From JAGQYP01 sp041392305 (GTDB taxonomy: Bacteria; Bacteroidota; Bacteroidia; Flavobacteriales_D; Crocinitomicaceae), in contig JAWKMJ010000004.1 in NCBI GenBank assembly GCA_041392305.1, positions 1 through 64,000 of the forward strand: a stretch of 64,000 nucleotides of DNA, given 5' to 3'. The first letter of the stretch is position 1. Every line of letters starts with the position of its first letter. Shown in pieces: positions 24,616-33,327 of the stretch. The notes beneath the pieces were generated by a model. It worked only from the letters and a program-made list of their open reading frames with translations, ran no database searches and was not told the origin of the DNA. The translations under genes were made by a program, and so were the position numbers.

Positions 24616-25017
24616 TTATGGTAAGATGGTAATAGTGTATTCTGGACTTGTTATTTGTTTATTACATTTCACACCATTAATTGTTACTTCGGAGGAGTAT
24701 TCAATATTGAAGGTATAAAATCCAGGTGTTTGTGGTGTGCCCGTAAACACTAGATAATGAGTGGAAGAATTACTATAAACCTGAGAGTACATCAAGGATA
24801 AATTTGGAGGTCCATTAATGATGTTTAAATCAGAGATCACAAGTGAATCAGTGAAGTTGAATTCAATATTGCCTGTATAAGGTAGACCTACTTGTCCATC
24901 TGCAAGAGTTTTTTCGAGCAAAGAAGGGTGACTTGTTAAAGAGCAAGTTAATATCTTTTCACAAGAAAATAAGGTGAGTCCTATTGACAAAAGTAATACT
25001 AGGTTATTGTATTTCAT
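24616..25017 (-). CDS. Lipoprotein with Ig-like fold
   Basis: A 133-residue lipoprotein: the signal peptide ends in L-T-L-F-S-C (acylated Cys19). The mature part is beta-rich with T-G-N-I-E-F, Y-L-V-F-T-G-T-P-Q-T-P-G-F-Y-T-F-N-I-E-Y, the last stretch being typical of putative-Ig/cadherin-like modules found in surface proteins. No enzyme motif is present. It precedes nothing obvious and is transcribed opposite to the 23666 gene. The role is unknown. Confidence 0.72.
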   Translation of the reverse strand: MKYNNLVLLLSIGLTLFSCEKILTCSLTSHPSLLEKTLADGQVGLPYTGNIEFNFTDSLVISDLNIINGPPNLSLMYSQVYSNSSTHYLVFTGTPQTPGFYTFNIEYSSEVTINGVKCNKQITSPEYTITILP

Positions 25018-25037
25018 AAATCTTCAAATCAGCACAT

Positions 25038-25586
25038 CTATTCCAACTCCATCTTTAAATTATGTCCTTTCAAAGTTTCCACATGATCGGACATTCTAAA
25101 ATTGGCTGGGTCAAAAGCGTCTTCTCTTTGTCGTGATTCATTTTGTCGTCGAATACTTCTTGCGAAATGCCTTACATCATCTACCGAGGTCAGAATCAAA
25201 CCAGGAATAATAGTATTGTGCCCATCTTTATCTTTGGCAACCATCGTGAAATAAGAGGAATTACAGTGCTTGATCTTCCTAGTGTGAATGTTTTCAGCTT
25301 CTACGCGAACTCCCACAACCATGGATGTTTTTCCTGTATAATTCACAGAAGCTTTCAAATGAACCAACTCACCCACTTCAATCGGATTTAAGAAGTCCAC
25401 TTTATTGACGGAGGCTGTCACACAATAATTCTCTGAATGCTTTGATGCACAGGCAAAAGCAATTTGATCCATCAGATTTAAAATAAAACCACCATGAATC
25501 TTCCCGGAAAAATTAGAATGCGAAGGCAACATCAACTGTGTCATCGTAATCTGAGACTCCAATCTCGTTTTGAATTTCTTAGCCAT
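25038..25586 (-). CDS. Acyl-CoA thioesterase, hotdog fold
   Basis: A 182-residue protein of the 4HBT/BFIT-type acyl-CoA thioesterase family. N-F-S-G-K-I-H-G-G-F-I-L-N-L-M-D-Q-I-A-F (about 25-44) is the conserved helix entry with the active-site Asp (D-Q-I-A), and V-D-F-L-N-P-I-E-V-G-E-L-V (about 68-80) is the second signature. It hydrolyses acyl-CoA in fatty-acid or phenylacetate-type metabolism; the chain specificity cannot be inferred. It is cytoplasmic and appears monocistronic. Confidence 0.93.
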   Translation of the reverse strand: MAKKFKTRLESQITMTQLMLPSHSNFSGKIHGGFILNLMDQIAFACASKHSENYCVTASVNKVDFLNPIEVGELVHLKASVNYTGKTSMVVGVRVEAENIHTRKIKHCNSSYFTMVAKDKDGHNTIIPGLILTSVDDVRHFARSIRRQNESRQREDAFDPANFRMSDHVETLKGHNLKMELE

Positions 25587-25624
25587 GTTTGAAAAATGAG
25601 TTTTCTAAATATAAATAAAAACTC

Positions 25625-25668
25625 TCTCAAGTGAATTCAACTTTGCATTTTGCATTTTTAACTTTGCA
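25625..25668. repeat. TTTGCATT-type short repeats after the amidohydrolase stop
   Basis: Three AACTTTGCATT/TTTGCATTTT units directly after the stop codon of the amidohydrolase gene (minus strand, unit AATGCAAAGTT). Too short for an array, but placed against a stop codon like the other repeats here. Confidence 0.6.
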
Positions 25669-26694
25669 TTACAAAAAGTCTTCTTCCTTCAAATCAAATA
25701 ATTTCAAAGAGGTTTTGTACATGATATTATCCAAGTCTTGCTGACTCAAATCGCTCTCTTCCATGAATTTTCCAATCTCCAAATCTCCCAGCGGAAAAGG
25801 GTAGTCTGTTCCCATGGCAATTCTGTCGGAACCTACTTGAGAAATAATATACTTTGTGAAATCAATATCGTGAGTGATCCCGTCGTAGTAGAATTGTTTG
25901 AGGTATTCTCTTGGATTTCTTTTGTTGTCAATGGCTACCAAGTCTGGACGACAATTGAAACCGTGCTCAATTCGACCTATTGTTGGGATAAAAGAACCAC
26001 CGGAATGACTCAAAACAATTCTTAAGTTGGGTAGTCTCTCTAAAATTCCACCAAAAACTAATGAACAAGCAGCACGAGAGGTTTCGGCAGGCATTCCAAC
26101 AAGCCAAGGTAGCCAATATTTCTTCATGGAATCAAATCCCATCATTTCCCATGGGTGAATCATGATGGCCATGTTTAATCTTTCAGCAGCCTCAAAAATT
26201 GGGAAGAACTCGGGCTCCGATAAGTTTTTATCATTGATATTGGATCCAATTTGAATCCCTTTAAATCCTAATTCATTTTTACATCTTTCCAACTCCTGAA
26301 TGGCCAGTTCTGTGTCTTGCATCGGGATGGTTCCCAAACCAACATACTTTTTAGGGTAATTGGCAACAACTTCTGCAATGTGGTCATTCAAAAAGCGAGA
26401 TAATTCCAAACAATCTTTCCCTTTTGCCCAATAGGAGAACATTACAGGAATGGTACAAATCACCTGCACATCCGCCTGAAATTTGTCATAATCTACTATT
26501 CTCACATCCTCGTTCCAGCAATTCTCTTCAATTCTTCTGAAAAACTCATTGCCCTGCATCATGTCGCCAAATTTTGGATCGTCTGTGGCTTTCATCCAAA
26601 TAAAATCACCATATCCAAATTTATCGGTCCAATTGGGCATTTCCGCTGGCAAAATATGCGTGTGCATATCGATCTTGAGCTTGGTTTTCTTCAT
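25669..26694 (-). CDS. Amidohydrolase of the ACMSD family
   Basis: A 341-residue TIM-barrel metal enzyme closest in pattern to 2-amino-3-carboxymuconate-6-semialdehyde decarboxylase (kynurenine pathway). Metal ligands are visible: M-H-T-H (His11, His13), M-I-H-P-W-E (about 176-181), L-S-H-S-G-G (about 227-232) and the terminal Asp in G-T-D-Y-P-F-P (about 294-300). The opening K-I-D-M-H-T-H-I-L-P-A-E-M-P and the length fit bacterial ACMSD. No other tryptophan-degradation genes lie next to it, so gamma-resorcylate decarboxylase-type activities remain possible. Confidence 0.88.
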   Translation of the reverse strand: MKKTKLKIDMHTHILPAEMPNWTDKFGYGDFIWMKATDDPKFGDMMQGNEFFRRIEENCWNEDVRIVDYDKFQADVQVICTIPVMFSYWAKGKDCLELSRFLNDHIAEVVANYPKKYVGLGTIPMQDTELAIQELERCKNELGFKGIQIGSNINDKNLSEPEFFPIFEAAERLNMAIMIHPWEMMGFDSMKKYWLPWLVGMPAETSRAACSLVFGGILERLPNLRIVLSHSGGSFIPTIGRIEHGFNCRPDLVAIDNKRNPREYLKQFYYDGITHDIDFTKYIISQVGSDRIAMGTDYPFPLGDLEIGKFMEESDLSQQDLDNIMYKTSLKLFDLKEEDFL

Positions 26695-26771
26695 AACTAT
26701 TGATTGTTTTTTGGAACCGTGAATATAAGGATAAATCTAAATGTGTAAATCCAATATCTATAATCGTAAAT

Positions 26772-27347
26772 CTAAAATTGTTCCAGTTCTTTATAAATTA
26801 ATCGAACAGGTAATCCCATGACATTGAAATAACATCCTTCGATTCGATCAACGCAAGTAACCCCAAACCAATCTTGTATTCCATAACTACCTGCTTTATC
26901 AAAAGGATGAAAATTGTCGATATAAAAGTTGATTTCTTCTTCTCTCAATGCCTTAAATTTCACTCTGGTGGTATCAGTAAAAGATACTTTTTTATCCGTT
27001 GTTCTCAGACATACTCCTGTAACCACTTCATGCCATTGATTAGATAATTTTGATAAGGTTTCCTGAGCTTCTCTTTTATTGCTAGGTTTCCCAAGGATTT
27101 CATTCTGAAAAATAACTACAGTATCTGAAGTAATAACCAATTCATTTTCTCTAAGACTTTCAAAAGCTTTTGATTTCAGTTCAGCAAGAAATAGTGGTAC
27201 TCTCTGAGAATCCAAATCTTCCGGATAGATTTCTTCCACTTCTTTTGCCTCCAATCGAAATTTGAGACCCAGCTTTTCCAGTAATTCCTTTCGTCGTGGA
27301 GATTTCGAACCTAGAATAAAATCCCATTTATAATTCATTGACTCCAC
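26772..27347 (-). CDS. maf: Maf-family nucleoside triphosphate pyrophosphatase
   Basis: A 191-residue house-cleaning pyrophosphatase of the Maf/YhdE family, which removes dTTP/UTP-type modified nucleotides. Motifs: I-L-G-S-K-S-P-R-R-K-E-L-L (about 12-24), the catalytic V-I-T-S-D-T-V-V (about 66-73), and G-S-Y-G-I-Q-D-W-F-G ... V-M-G-L-P-V near the C-terminus. It may start at the second ATG (M-N-Y-K-W-D). It overlaps the prenyltransferase gene by 20 bases. The TAG stop lies inside the sequence TTTTAGATTTACGAT, a unit of the 14-base repeat family seen at 30394. Confidence 0.95.
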   Translation of the reverse strand: MESMNYKWDFILGSKSPRRKELLEKLGLKFRLEAKEVEEIYPEDLDSQRVPLFLAELKSKAFESLRENELVITSDTVVIFQNEILGKPSNKREAQETLSKLSNQWHEVVTGVCLRTTDKKVSFTDTTRVKFKALREEEINFYIDNFHPFDKAGSYGIQDWFGVTCVDRIEGCYFNVMGLPVRLIYKELEQF

Positions 27348-28326
27348 TATTAATGATCATAGGTAAAAACAAACCGTACAACATGGCAATTTTCAAGGTA
27401 ATTGAAGCATATTTATACTTACTAGTTTCCCGGGCTAGAATCAATAAAACCAATGTGGTTACTAAAAGTACGATCATCACAAGAAAGGGAATAAATACTA
27501 CAGGAATACCAACAATTTGGGGCCACATGGCAATTGGAAAAGAGAAAACAGTGATAATTAAAAGTATCAGTAAACTGGTAATGATTTTGGTTGCAGATAC
27601 CCCGATTACAATGGGCATAGTTTTCGAATTCACTCTTCTATCACCCCGAATATCCATAATGTCTTTTATAATCTCACGTACGAAGTTGATGAGAAAGGCC
27701 AATACAGAGAATATTCCTACAAAAACAATGGTGTCTGTCATCGGAATTAATTTGAAGGTGTGATCTTTTAAAGTGAAATCGAGCGAGGTGAATTCGAATT
27801 GATTGAGGATGGGAAGAAAATAAAGATAGGTGATATAAGGAACAATCCCAGTTAGCATAGCAATACTTAAATTCCCTACCAAGAATCTTCTTTTCAAAAA
27901 TGCAGAATAGATCCATAATAAGGCGGCTATTAATAAGGCAAACAAGAAGAAACGATAATTTTCAGCTGCAAACCACAAATAGATCGAGAGGATCATAGCC
28001 AAACCATTAAATATAAAATGACTTACAATGGCAGTTTTTCGATTAACGTGGTAATCGATATAGGTTCGATTGGGTTTATTTATGCGATCAGCTCGAACAT
28101 CGAAATAGTCATTTATAATATTTCCTCCAGCAGCTAAAAACACCATCATTAAAACTAAAATGAAGAAATTGAGCTCATAATTCGCTGGGATTTCATAGAT
28201 CTCGCCAATGTTTTCAAACAAAAAACTTCCCGTAAGTACCGCCTCTACAATGTACATTTTAGTCATATACATAGTAAGTGCAATGATGAGTAAATTTAAA
28301 GGACGGAGTAGTAAAATGAATTTCAT
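27328..28326 (-). CDS. UbiA-family prenyltransferase
   Basis: A 332-residue integral membrane prenyltransferase with about eight or nine helices. The first Asp-rich motif N-D-Y-F-D-V-R-A-D-R-I-N-K-P-N-R (about 85-100) and second motif D-I-M-D-I-R-G-D-R (about 222-230) bind the prenyl diphosphate via Mg2+. Flavobacterial proteins with this layout are commonly annotated geranylgeranylglycerol-phosphate geranylgeranyltransferase; menaquinone or heme O synthases have other signatures. The exact acceptor is uncertain. It overlaps maf and follows the OmpA gene with no gap (stop of one abuts the ATG of the next). Confidence 0.9.
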   Translation of the reverse strand: MKFILLLRPLNLLIIALTMYMTKMYIVEAVLTGSFLFENIGEIYEIPANYELNFFILVLMMVFLAAGGNIINDYFDVRADRINKPNRTYIDYHVNRKTAIVSHFIFNGLAMILSIYLWFAAENYRFFLFALLIAALLWIYSAFLKRRFLVGNLSIAMLTGIVPYITYLYFLPILNQFEFTSLDFTLKDHTFKLIPMTDTIVFVGIFSVLAFLINFVREIIKDIMDIRGDRRVNSKTMPIVIGVSATKIITSLLILLIITVFSFPIAMWPQIVGIPVVFIPFLVMIVLLVTTLVLLILARETSKYKYASITLKIAMLYGLFLPMIINSGVNEL

Positions 28327-30381
28327 CTATTTCAATATTTCAATAATCTTGTATTCTGTTCTTCTATTTTGCTGATGTGCAGCTTCTTTTTCTTTTTCGT
28401 TGGCCAGCTCTTCGATAGCTTCGTCTGAGACCAAAGGTTGACTTTCACCATAGCCTTTGTAAGTAATATGGGTACTTGGTATTCCTTTAAGAACTAAATA
28501 ATCTGCTACCGCTTTGGCTCTGTTTTCAGAAAGTATCTGGTTGTCTTTTGCGTCTCCTCTTGTATCTGTATGACCACCTAGTTCGATTTTCAAACTTGGG
28601 TTGTTCTTCAAGAATTTCACGAATTTGTCCAATTCTACATAGGATTCTTTTCGCAAAGTATATTTACCAAAATCGAAGAAGATGTTGTCTAATCTTACTG
28701 CTGATCCTGCTTCGAATGGCTGCATCGGCACATTTAAATGATAGGCTTCTTCGCTGTTCTCGGGCTCGGTCAAAGTAAAGTTCTTGGTGAACATTAAAAA
28801 CCCATCATGATTCGCAATAAGCGAGTAATCTTTATTCACTGGTAAGGTTACTAAAAATTCGCCGGTTACCGGGTCTGCTTGTGAACGAACAACTTCCTTC
28901 CCTGTTTCCAAATCGAATAATTGAAATTTTGCTCCCAATCTTTCTTCTTGATTTTTAGCATTAAAAGCAATTCCTTCCATATAGATAACCGGATTAGGTC
29001 TGAACTTTTCGGGCATGTTAAATTGGTAAATATCCATATCTCCAAATCCCCCGGGGCGGTCAGATCCTAGCATTGCATAACGCCCACTCGCAGCAACAAT
29101 AAGCGTCGCTTCGTCTGCTGGAGAATTGATTGGATGACCCAGATTAATAGGATTGGACCAGCTTCCGTCGTCTTGCAATCGAGTCATAAAAATATCGGTT
29201 CCTCCCAAACCTGGGTGGCCATCTGATCCAAAATAAAGTGTTCTTCCATCAGGGTGTATAAAAACAGATTCCTCTTTATATGGGGTGTTTACATTATCTG
29301 GGAGTTTAATCGGATCTGACCAATTTCCTTCTTCATCTAAATAAGAAACAAAGATATCGCCCACATTGAGTTTTAAATCTGGACGTACCATCGCTTGCTG
29401 TTTTATTCTTCTATCGCCTCTTATAAAGTACATGGTTTTTCCATCAGCGGATAGAGAGGGTTGGGTTTCCCAATTAAATGAATTAATCTTATTACCCAAA
29501 TTTCTTGGAGCATACCATTTATTACCAAGTTTTTTAGTGATGTAGATGTCACAACTCCCAAAACCTTGATATCCTTCAGGATACGTTCCATCAACATTCT
29601 GGCAGCCAATAAAGACAACTGTCGACCCATCAGCTCCAATGGATGGGGCACCTTGATTTGCCATAGGATGATTAATGTTACTGGGTAGTGGGGTAGCTTT
29701 AATCCATTTTCCATCGGGTCCTAAATGCGATATGTAAAGATCTTCCTGTCCAGGAATGTGATCGGGTGTGTTGGGAACATGAATCTGTCTTGTAAATATA
29801 ATCGTTTTTTCATCTACTGTTAATGAAGGGAAATATTCTGGATCTTTGGTATTGATGCCTTCACCTAAATTGACCAACCGAATTTCAACTCCTTCTGCAA
29901 TACTTTCCAATGCAAATTTTGAGCTGGAGATGATCTCTTCAGCCTTGACTTTCATTTCTGGATTTCGATTCGTTTTAAGAAATTTTTCTGCCAATTGAAT
30001 GGCCGTTTCGTATTCTTTCTCTTTAAAACCAAGTTCTGCTGTTTTGTAGTAAAGAAATGAGCTGCCTGGTCCGGTCAGATTAAGATCTATCGCCTTTTTA
30101 CCCGTTTGATAGGCTTTATCTGTTTGTCCAATTTTTTCATAAAAATTCATGCACATTCCGTAGGCCTCTATGAAATTTGGATCTTTTTCAATTGCCTTTT
30201 GAAATAATTCTATCCCACCACGGTAATTAGGACGATTACTGGACGGATCAAGTTCCATCTCTTTCTTCATACCTTCTTCGAAATACTTGATTGCTTTTTT
30301 GTTCTTAGTGGAATAATTCATCTGTGACGAACCAAAAACACTGATAAATAAAGCAATTCCCAAAATCAAAATATTCTTCAT
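28327..30381 (-). CDS. OmpA-family protein with TPR and PD40 propeller (T9SS/gliding type)
   Basis: A 684-residue exported protein: signal peptide (1-18), TPR-like helices (about 25-150), WD40-like PD40 propeller (about 185-460; repeated I-F-x-S-x-L and G-G-x-D-I-Y/F-x), a carboxypeptidase-regulatory-like beta domain (about 470-555), and a C-terminal OmpA peptidoglycan-binding domain (about 560-684; F-F-D-F-G-K-Y-T-L-R, G-H-T-D-T-R-G-D). This architecture is shared with SprE/PorE-like and Gld-associated proteins of Bacteroidota that tie T9SS rings to peptidoglycan. The start is placed at the ATG of M-K-N-I-L-I-L-G (30381); a longer frame to 30393 begins inside repeat DNA. Confidence 0.9.
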   Translation of the reverse strand: MKNILILGIALFISVFGSSQMNYSTKNKKAIKYFEEGMKKEMELDPSSNRPNYRGGIELFQKAIEKDPNFIEAYGMCMNFYEKIGQTDKAYQTGKKAIDLNLTGPGSSFLYYKTAELGFKEKEYETAIQLAEKFLKTNRNPEMKVKAEEIISSSKFALESIAEGVEIRLVNLGEGINTKDPEYFPSLTVDEKTIIFTRQIHVPNTPDHIPGQEDLYISHLGPDGKWIKATPLPSNINHPMANQGAPSIGADGSTVVFIGCQNVDGTYPEGYQGFGSCDIYITKKLGNKWYAPRNLGNKINSFNWETQPSLSADGKTMYFIRGDRRIKQQAMVRPDLKLNVGDIFVSYLDEEGNWSDPIKLPDNVNTPYKEESVFIHPDGRTLYFGSDGHPGLGGTDIFMTRLQDDGSWSNPINLGHPINSPADEATLIVAASGRYAMLGSDRPGGFGDMDIYQFNMPEKFRPNPVIYMEGIAFNAKNQEERLGAKFQLFDLETGKEVVRSQADPVTGEFLVTLPVNKDYSLIANHDGFLMFTKNFTLTEPENSEEAYHLNVPMQPFEAGSAVRLDNIFFDFGKYTLRKESYVELDKFVKFLKNNPSLKIELGGHTDTRGDAKDNQILSENRAKAVADYLVLKGIPSTHITYKGYGESQPLVSDEAIEELANEKEKEAAHQQNRRTEYKIIEILK

Positions 30382-30393
30382 ATCTAATATCAT

Positions 30394-30463
30394 AAATCTA
30401 AAATCGTAAATCTAAAATCGTAAATCTAAAATCGTAAATCTAAAATCGTAAATCTAAAATCGT
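30394..30463. repeat. Five perfect tandem copies of a 14-base unit
   Basis: The unit AAATCTAAAATCGT is repeated five times without error between the OmpA gene and queE, with diverged half-units on both sides. On the minus strand it reads ACGATTTTAGATTT. A related single unit lies at the end of maf (near 26760-26775). Perfect copies point to recent slippage or expansion. Confidence 0.95.
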
Positions 30464-30477
30464 CTATCTCCATTGAT

Positions 30478-31104
30478 TTACCTAATATTCATGTACTTAT
30501 GCGTTTGTAAGGAGATCCGCCATCGTTGGTCTTCTTTTACCTTATTCAGTATTAATGGTAAAATCTCTTTTTCGTTACTCCATTCTGGTTGCAGAATTAA
30601 TTTGCATTCTGAATTGGTCTTTTCCGCAAGTTCATCCGCCCAAACCAAGTCATGATTGTTATACACGATGATCTTCAGTTCATTGGCCATTTTATAAACA
30701 GATTCAACAGGTAAACTGAATTTTTTCGGACTCAAACAAATCCAATCGAATTTCCCTCTCAAATCCTGATTACCTGAAGTTTCTATCGCAATTTCAATAC
30801 CATTATTGTGCAGGGCCTGACACAAAGGCTCTAAATCATGCATTGCAGGTTCTCCTCCCGTAATTACTACAAACTTAGCTTCACTTTCAAGGACCTTTTT
30901 AATCAATTGTTCTACCGGTTGAAATTGATCTTCTTCGATATCCCAACTATCCTTAACATCGCACCAAAAGCATTGTACATTGCAACCGGCCAATCGGATA
31001 AAATAAGCAGCTCTACCTGAATTGAATCCTTCTCCTTGAATGGAATAAAATTGCTCCATTACGGGAAGCGGGTCGCTAAAGGATTGTAATTCTAACTGGG
31101 CCAT
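30478..31104 (-). CDS. queE: 7-carboxy-7-deazaguanine synthase
   Basis: A 208-residue radical SAM enzyme that makes 7-carboxy-7-deazaguanine for queuosine biosynthesis. The [4Fe-4S]-SAM motif has QueE spacing C-x3-C-x2-C (Cys41, Cys45, Cys48), preceded by F-Y-S-I-Q-G-E-G-F-N-S-G-R (19-31), with V-I-T-G-G-E-P-A (SAM-binding GGE). The length is typical of the short QueE class. ATG 31104 is preferred to TTG 31107, and a TATTTTTG box (31117-31110) stands five bases upstream. No queC or queD gene is adjacent. Confidence 0.95.
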   Translation of the reverse strand: MAQLELQSFSDPLPVMEQFYSIQGEGFNSGRAAYFIRLAGCNVQCFWCDVKDSWDIEEDQFQPVEQLIKKVLESEAKFVVITGGEPAMHDLEPLCQALHNNGIEIAIETSGNQDLRGKFDWICLSPKKFSLPVESVYKMANELKIIVYNNHDLVWADELAEKTNSECKLILQPEWSNEKEILPLILNKVKEDQRWRISLQTHKYMNIR

Positions 31105-31173
31105 CAAAACAAAAATAAAAAAAGTATTGGTCTTTCTTCGAAATCAAGTTTTTCTTTAATATCAAAATTTGAG

Positions 31174-31181
31174 TATTTTTG
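31174..31181 (+). promoter_or_regulatory. Promoter box of the DUF4136 lipoprotein gene
   Basis: TATTTTTG is a perfect TAnnTTTG box, 14 bases before the ATG at 31196. The divergent queE box lies about 57 bases away. Confidence 0.45.
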
Positions 31182-31195
31182 GCTTTGTACACTTG

Positions 31196-31873
31196 ATGCG
31201 GTTCACACTTATAAATATATCGGCCCAACTTCTATTGTTGACCTTCTTGTCGTCCTGTTTGAAAAATAAATTCGAACCTGTTGGAGAAGGCGATATTGTT
31301 TTTTCAGCCTATGATCAAAATGAGGATTTTGTTGGGTTTACAACCTTTGCTCTAGTGGATTCGGTAGGTAAAGTTGATATGACCAATTTAGGCGCTATTG
31401 ATTCCATACTTGAAGAGCCCTATAGATCTATAATTCTCAATCAAATAGAGGTCAATATGATTGCTTATGGGTATTCCAAAGTGAGTACAGTAGACAGTGC
31501 AGATATTCTAATCAATGCCAATTTGATTTTGAGTCCAAGCGGGGATTTGGTGAGTCAATACAGTTTTGTGGGTGGGAACGAAGAGTTTGAAGCTGATTGG
31601 TGGAAGAATGCCCATTATATAGGTGAGCCGAATTATTGGGGAATTAATGCCATTGCCTTGTATCGTTTTAGGCTGCCCTATTATTTTACTGAGGATAACG
31701 GAACTTTATTAATCGAAATGATTGATGTAAATAGTTTGGATTCGGTAAACCAAAAGATTTATGTTCCCTGGGTGGCCGGTGTTCGAGCTATTTATACGGG
31801 TTCGAATATAGGTAATCGACTTATTCAAGCTGTTAATCAGTGTTTTTTGCAATCTGAATATTTGAGGCATTAG
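31196..31873 (+). CDS. DUF4136-like lipoprotein
   Basis: A 225-residue lipoprotein: signal peptide with L-T-F-L-S-S-C (acylated Cys20), then an alpha/beta domain of DUF4136 type, with D-S-A-D-I-L-I-N-A-N-L-I (about 100-111) and T-L-L-I-E-M-I-D-V-N-S-L-D-S (about 176-189) as the usual ADLLVxY and LVIDLxD strands. Such lipoproteins are outer-membrane associated, of unknown function. An earlier TTG at 31169 is rejected because it precedes the promoter box. Its stop is followed directly by the next gene (zero gap). Confidence 0.78.
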   Translation: MRFTLINISAQLLLLTFLSSCLKNKFEPVGEGDIVFSAYDQNEDFVGFTTFALVDSVGKVDMTNLGAIDSILEEPYRSIILNQIEVNMIAYGYSKVSTVDSADILINANLILSPSGDLVSQYSFVGGNEEFEADWWKNAHYIGEPNYWGINAIALYRFRLPYYFTEDNGTLLIEMIDVNSLDSVNQKIYVPWVAGVRAIYTGSNIGNRLIQAVNQCFLQSEYLRH

Positions 31874-32518
31874 ATGAGACAGTGGTTATTGATACTTGGT
31901 TTTTACTCCAATTTCCTTTTGGCTCAAAGTTTCTATGTGGGAGTCAACTACAAAATTGATATTCCTGTACTTAGTTTTCAAAAGCACATTCAACCAATCT
32001 CTTTCGTAGGATCAGAGATCGATTTCAGATACTTTAAAACCGACTGGTTTTCTTTTGGTTTGAATTTGGGTTGGGCTAGTTTTTATGAGCATATTCCAAT
32101 GGGAACCTATTATTGGGAAAATAACGCAATGACAGCAGAACAATGGAATTATCTATATCAAACTGATTTTCATTTTCAGTTTCATTTTTATATTCCTACT
32201 CAAATTTTAATCAAACCCTATTTTGCATTGCAGCTTGGAACTTCCTTTGTTCAAGATTATAAGAAAGTTGGAGATTTGGTTTTCAATGACAATGGTTGGG
32301 GGTTTGGTTATACACCGGAAATTGGTTTTCTTTTTCATTTGCCTAAGCCGGATGGACTCGCTTTTATTACTTCTTGCGGATTTAGTCACGCGCTCTATAA
32401 AAACAATCACTATGATGCCTTGACAAATGTAAATATCAAATTTGGAATCGCCTATTCAGGTCAATTTAGACAAAAGACAAGAGATCGATTAGAAAAGGCA
32501 AAGGAAGACGCTAAGTAG
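31874..32518 (+). CDS. Probable outer-membrane beta-barrel protein
   Basis: A 214-residue protein with a signal peptide (about 1-17, cut near L-A-Q) and alternating amphipathic strands rich in F, Y, W and G (F-Y-V-G-V-N-Y, F-S-F-G-L-N-L-G-W, F-H-F-Q-F-H-F-Y-I). It has the size of an eight-stranded barrel, although a basic helical tail (about 195-214) follows the last strand. It begins right after the DUF4136 lipoprotein stop, so the pair probably acts together in the outer membrane. No family name is possible. Confidence 0.72.
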   Translation: MRQWLLILGFYSNFLLAQSFYVGVNYKIDIPVLSFQKHIQPISFVGSEIDFRYFKTDWFSFGLNLGWASFYEHIPMGTYYWENNAMTAEQWNYLYQTDFHFQFHFYIPTQILIKPYFALQLGTSFVQDYKKVGDLVFNDNGWGFGYTPEIGFLFHLPKPDGLAFITSCGFSHALYKNNHYDALTNVNIKFGIAYSGQFRQKTRDRLEKAKEDAK

Positions 32519-32519
32519 T

Positions 32520-33281
32520 TCAAACAAGGAAATGCAAGCCGTCGTAGGCTAAAAAAACGTTGGAAGGAAGATTGATTTCTTCCTGCTCATGTAGTCCGAA
32601 ATAGTGACTTATATGCGTTAAATAAGCTCTTTCAGGTTGAATTCGATCAATGAATTCCAATGCTTCGTCTAAGCTAAAGTGAGAAATGTGTTGTGTTTTT
32701 CGTAGGGCATTTAGTACTAGTACTTTCGTTCCTTTAATTTTTTCAAATTCTTCATCTGCAACGTAATTCGCATCCGTGATATAGGTAAAATCTTTTATTC
32801 TAAATGCCGTTACAGGTAGCTTGTGATGCATTACCTCGATCGGAATAATTGGAATGCCAGCAAATTCGAAAGGTTCTTTATCAATTAGCTGGATATTGAA
32901 TTGTGGAATCCCCGGATAATTATCACCTGAAAAAACATAATGGAATTCTTTCTTAAAACCTTCAAGAACGCGCTTAGAACAGTACATTGGCATGGGCGTT
33001 TTTTGTTTGAAATTAAACGCTCGTATGTCATCCGTACCCGCAATATGATCCTTGTGCTCATGAGTATAGAGTATGGCATCAAGCTTTTGCACATCTTCGC
33101 GAAGCATTTGCTGTCTGAAATCAGGTCCTGAATCAATACAAATGTTTTTCCCGTTGTACTCAATGAGAATAGAACTTCTTAGGCGATTGTCTCTGGGATC
33201 GAAGGAAGTACAAACCGGACAATCACAACCAATAACGGGAACACCTTGAGAAGTACCTGTACCTAAAAATGTAATTTCCAT
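32520..33281 (-). CDS. PhnP-like metallo-beta-lactamase-fold hydrolase
   Basis: A 253-residue MBL-fold enzyme with the binuclear metal motif H-E-H-K-D-H (74-79), D-S-G-P-D-F (50-55) and later H-H/D ligands. The insertion G-C-D-C-P-V-C (18-24; Cys19, Cys21, Cys24) matches the structural zinc site of PhnP, a cyclic phosphodiesterase of phosphonate catabolism, and a His near the C-terminus (Y-L-T-H-I-S-H-Y) may complete it. No C-P lyase genes are present, so a general cyclic-phosphodiester role is more likely. It stands convergent to the barrel gene with one base between stops. Confidence 0.88.
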   Translation of the reverse strand: MEITFLGTGTSQGVPVIGCDCPVCTSFDPRDNRLRSSILIEYNGKNICIDSGPDFRQQMLREDVQKLDAILYTHEHKDHIAGTDDIRAFNFKQKTPMPMYCSKRVLEGFKKEFHYVFSGDNYPGIPQFNIQLIDKEPFEFAGIPIIPIEVMHHKLPVTAFRIKDFTYITDANYVADEEFEKIKGTKVLVLNALRKTQHISHFSLDEALEFIDRIQPERAYLTHISHYFGLHEQEEINLPSNVFLAYDGLHFLV

Positions 33282-33327
33282 TTATTATCAATGATTAAGA
33301 GTGAGTTTGATTCTCTAGATCAAATGA

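Noticed and set aside
27338..27763. Plus-strand frame of 141 codons opposite the UbiA gene
   Set aside because: It is an antisense shadow of the hydrophobic coding sequence of the prenyltransferase, with no own promoter or recognisable domain.
30394..30463. CRISPR array
   Set aside because: Units are 14 bases, perfectly contiguous without spacers, and no cas genes are near.
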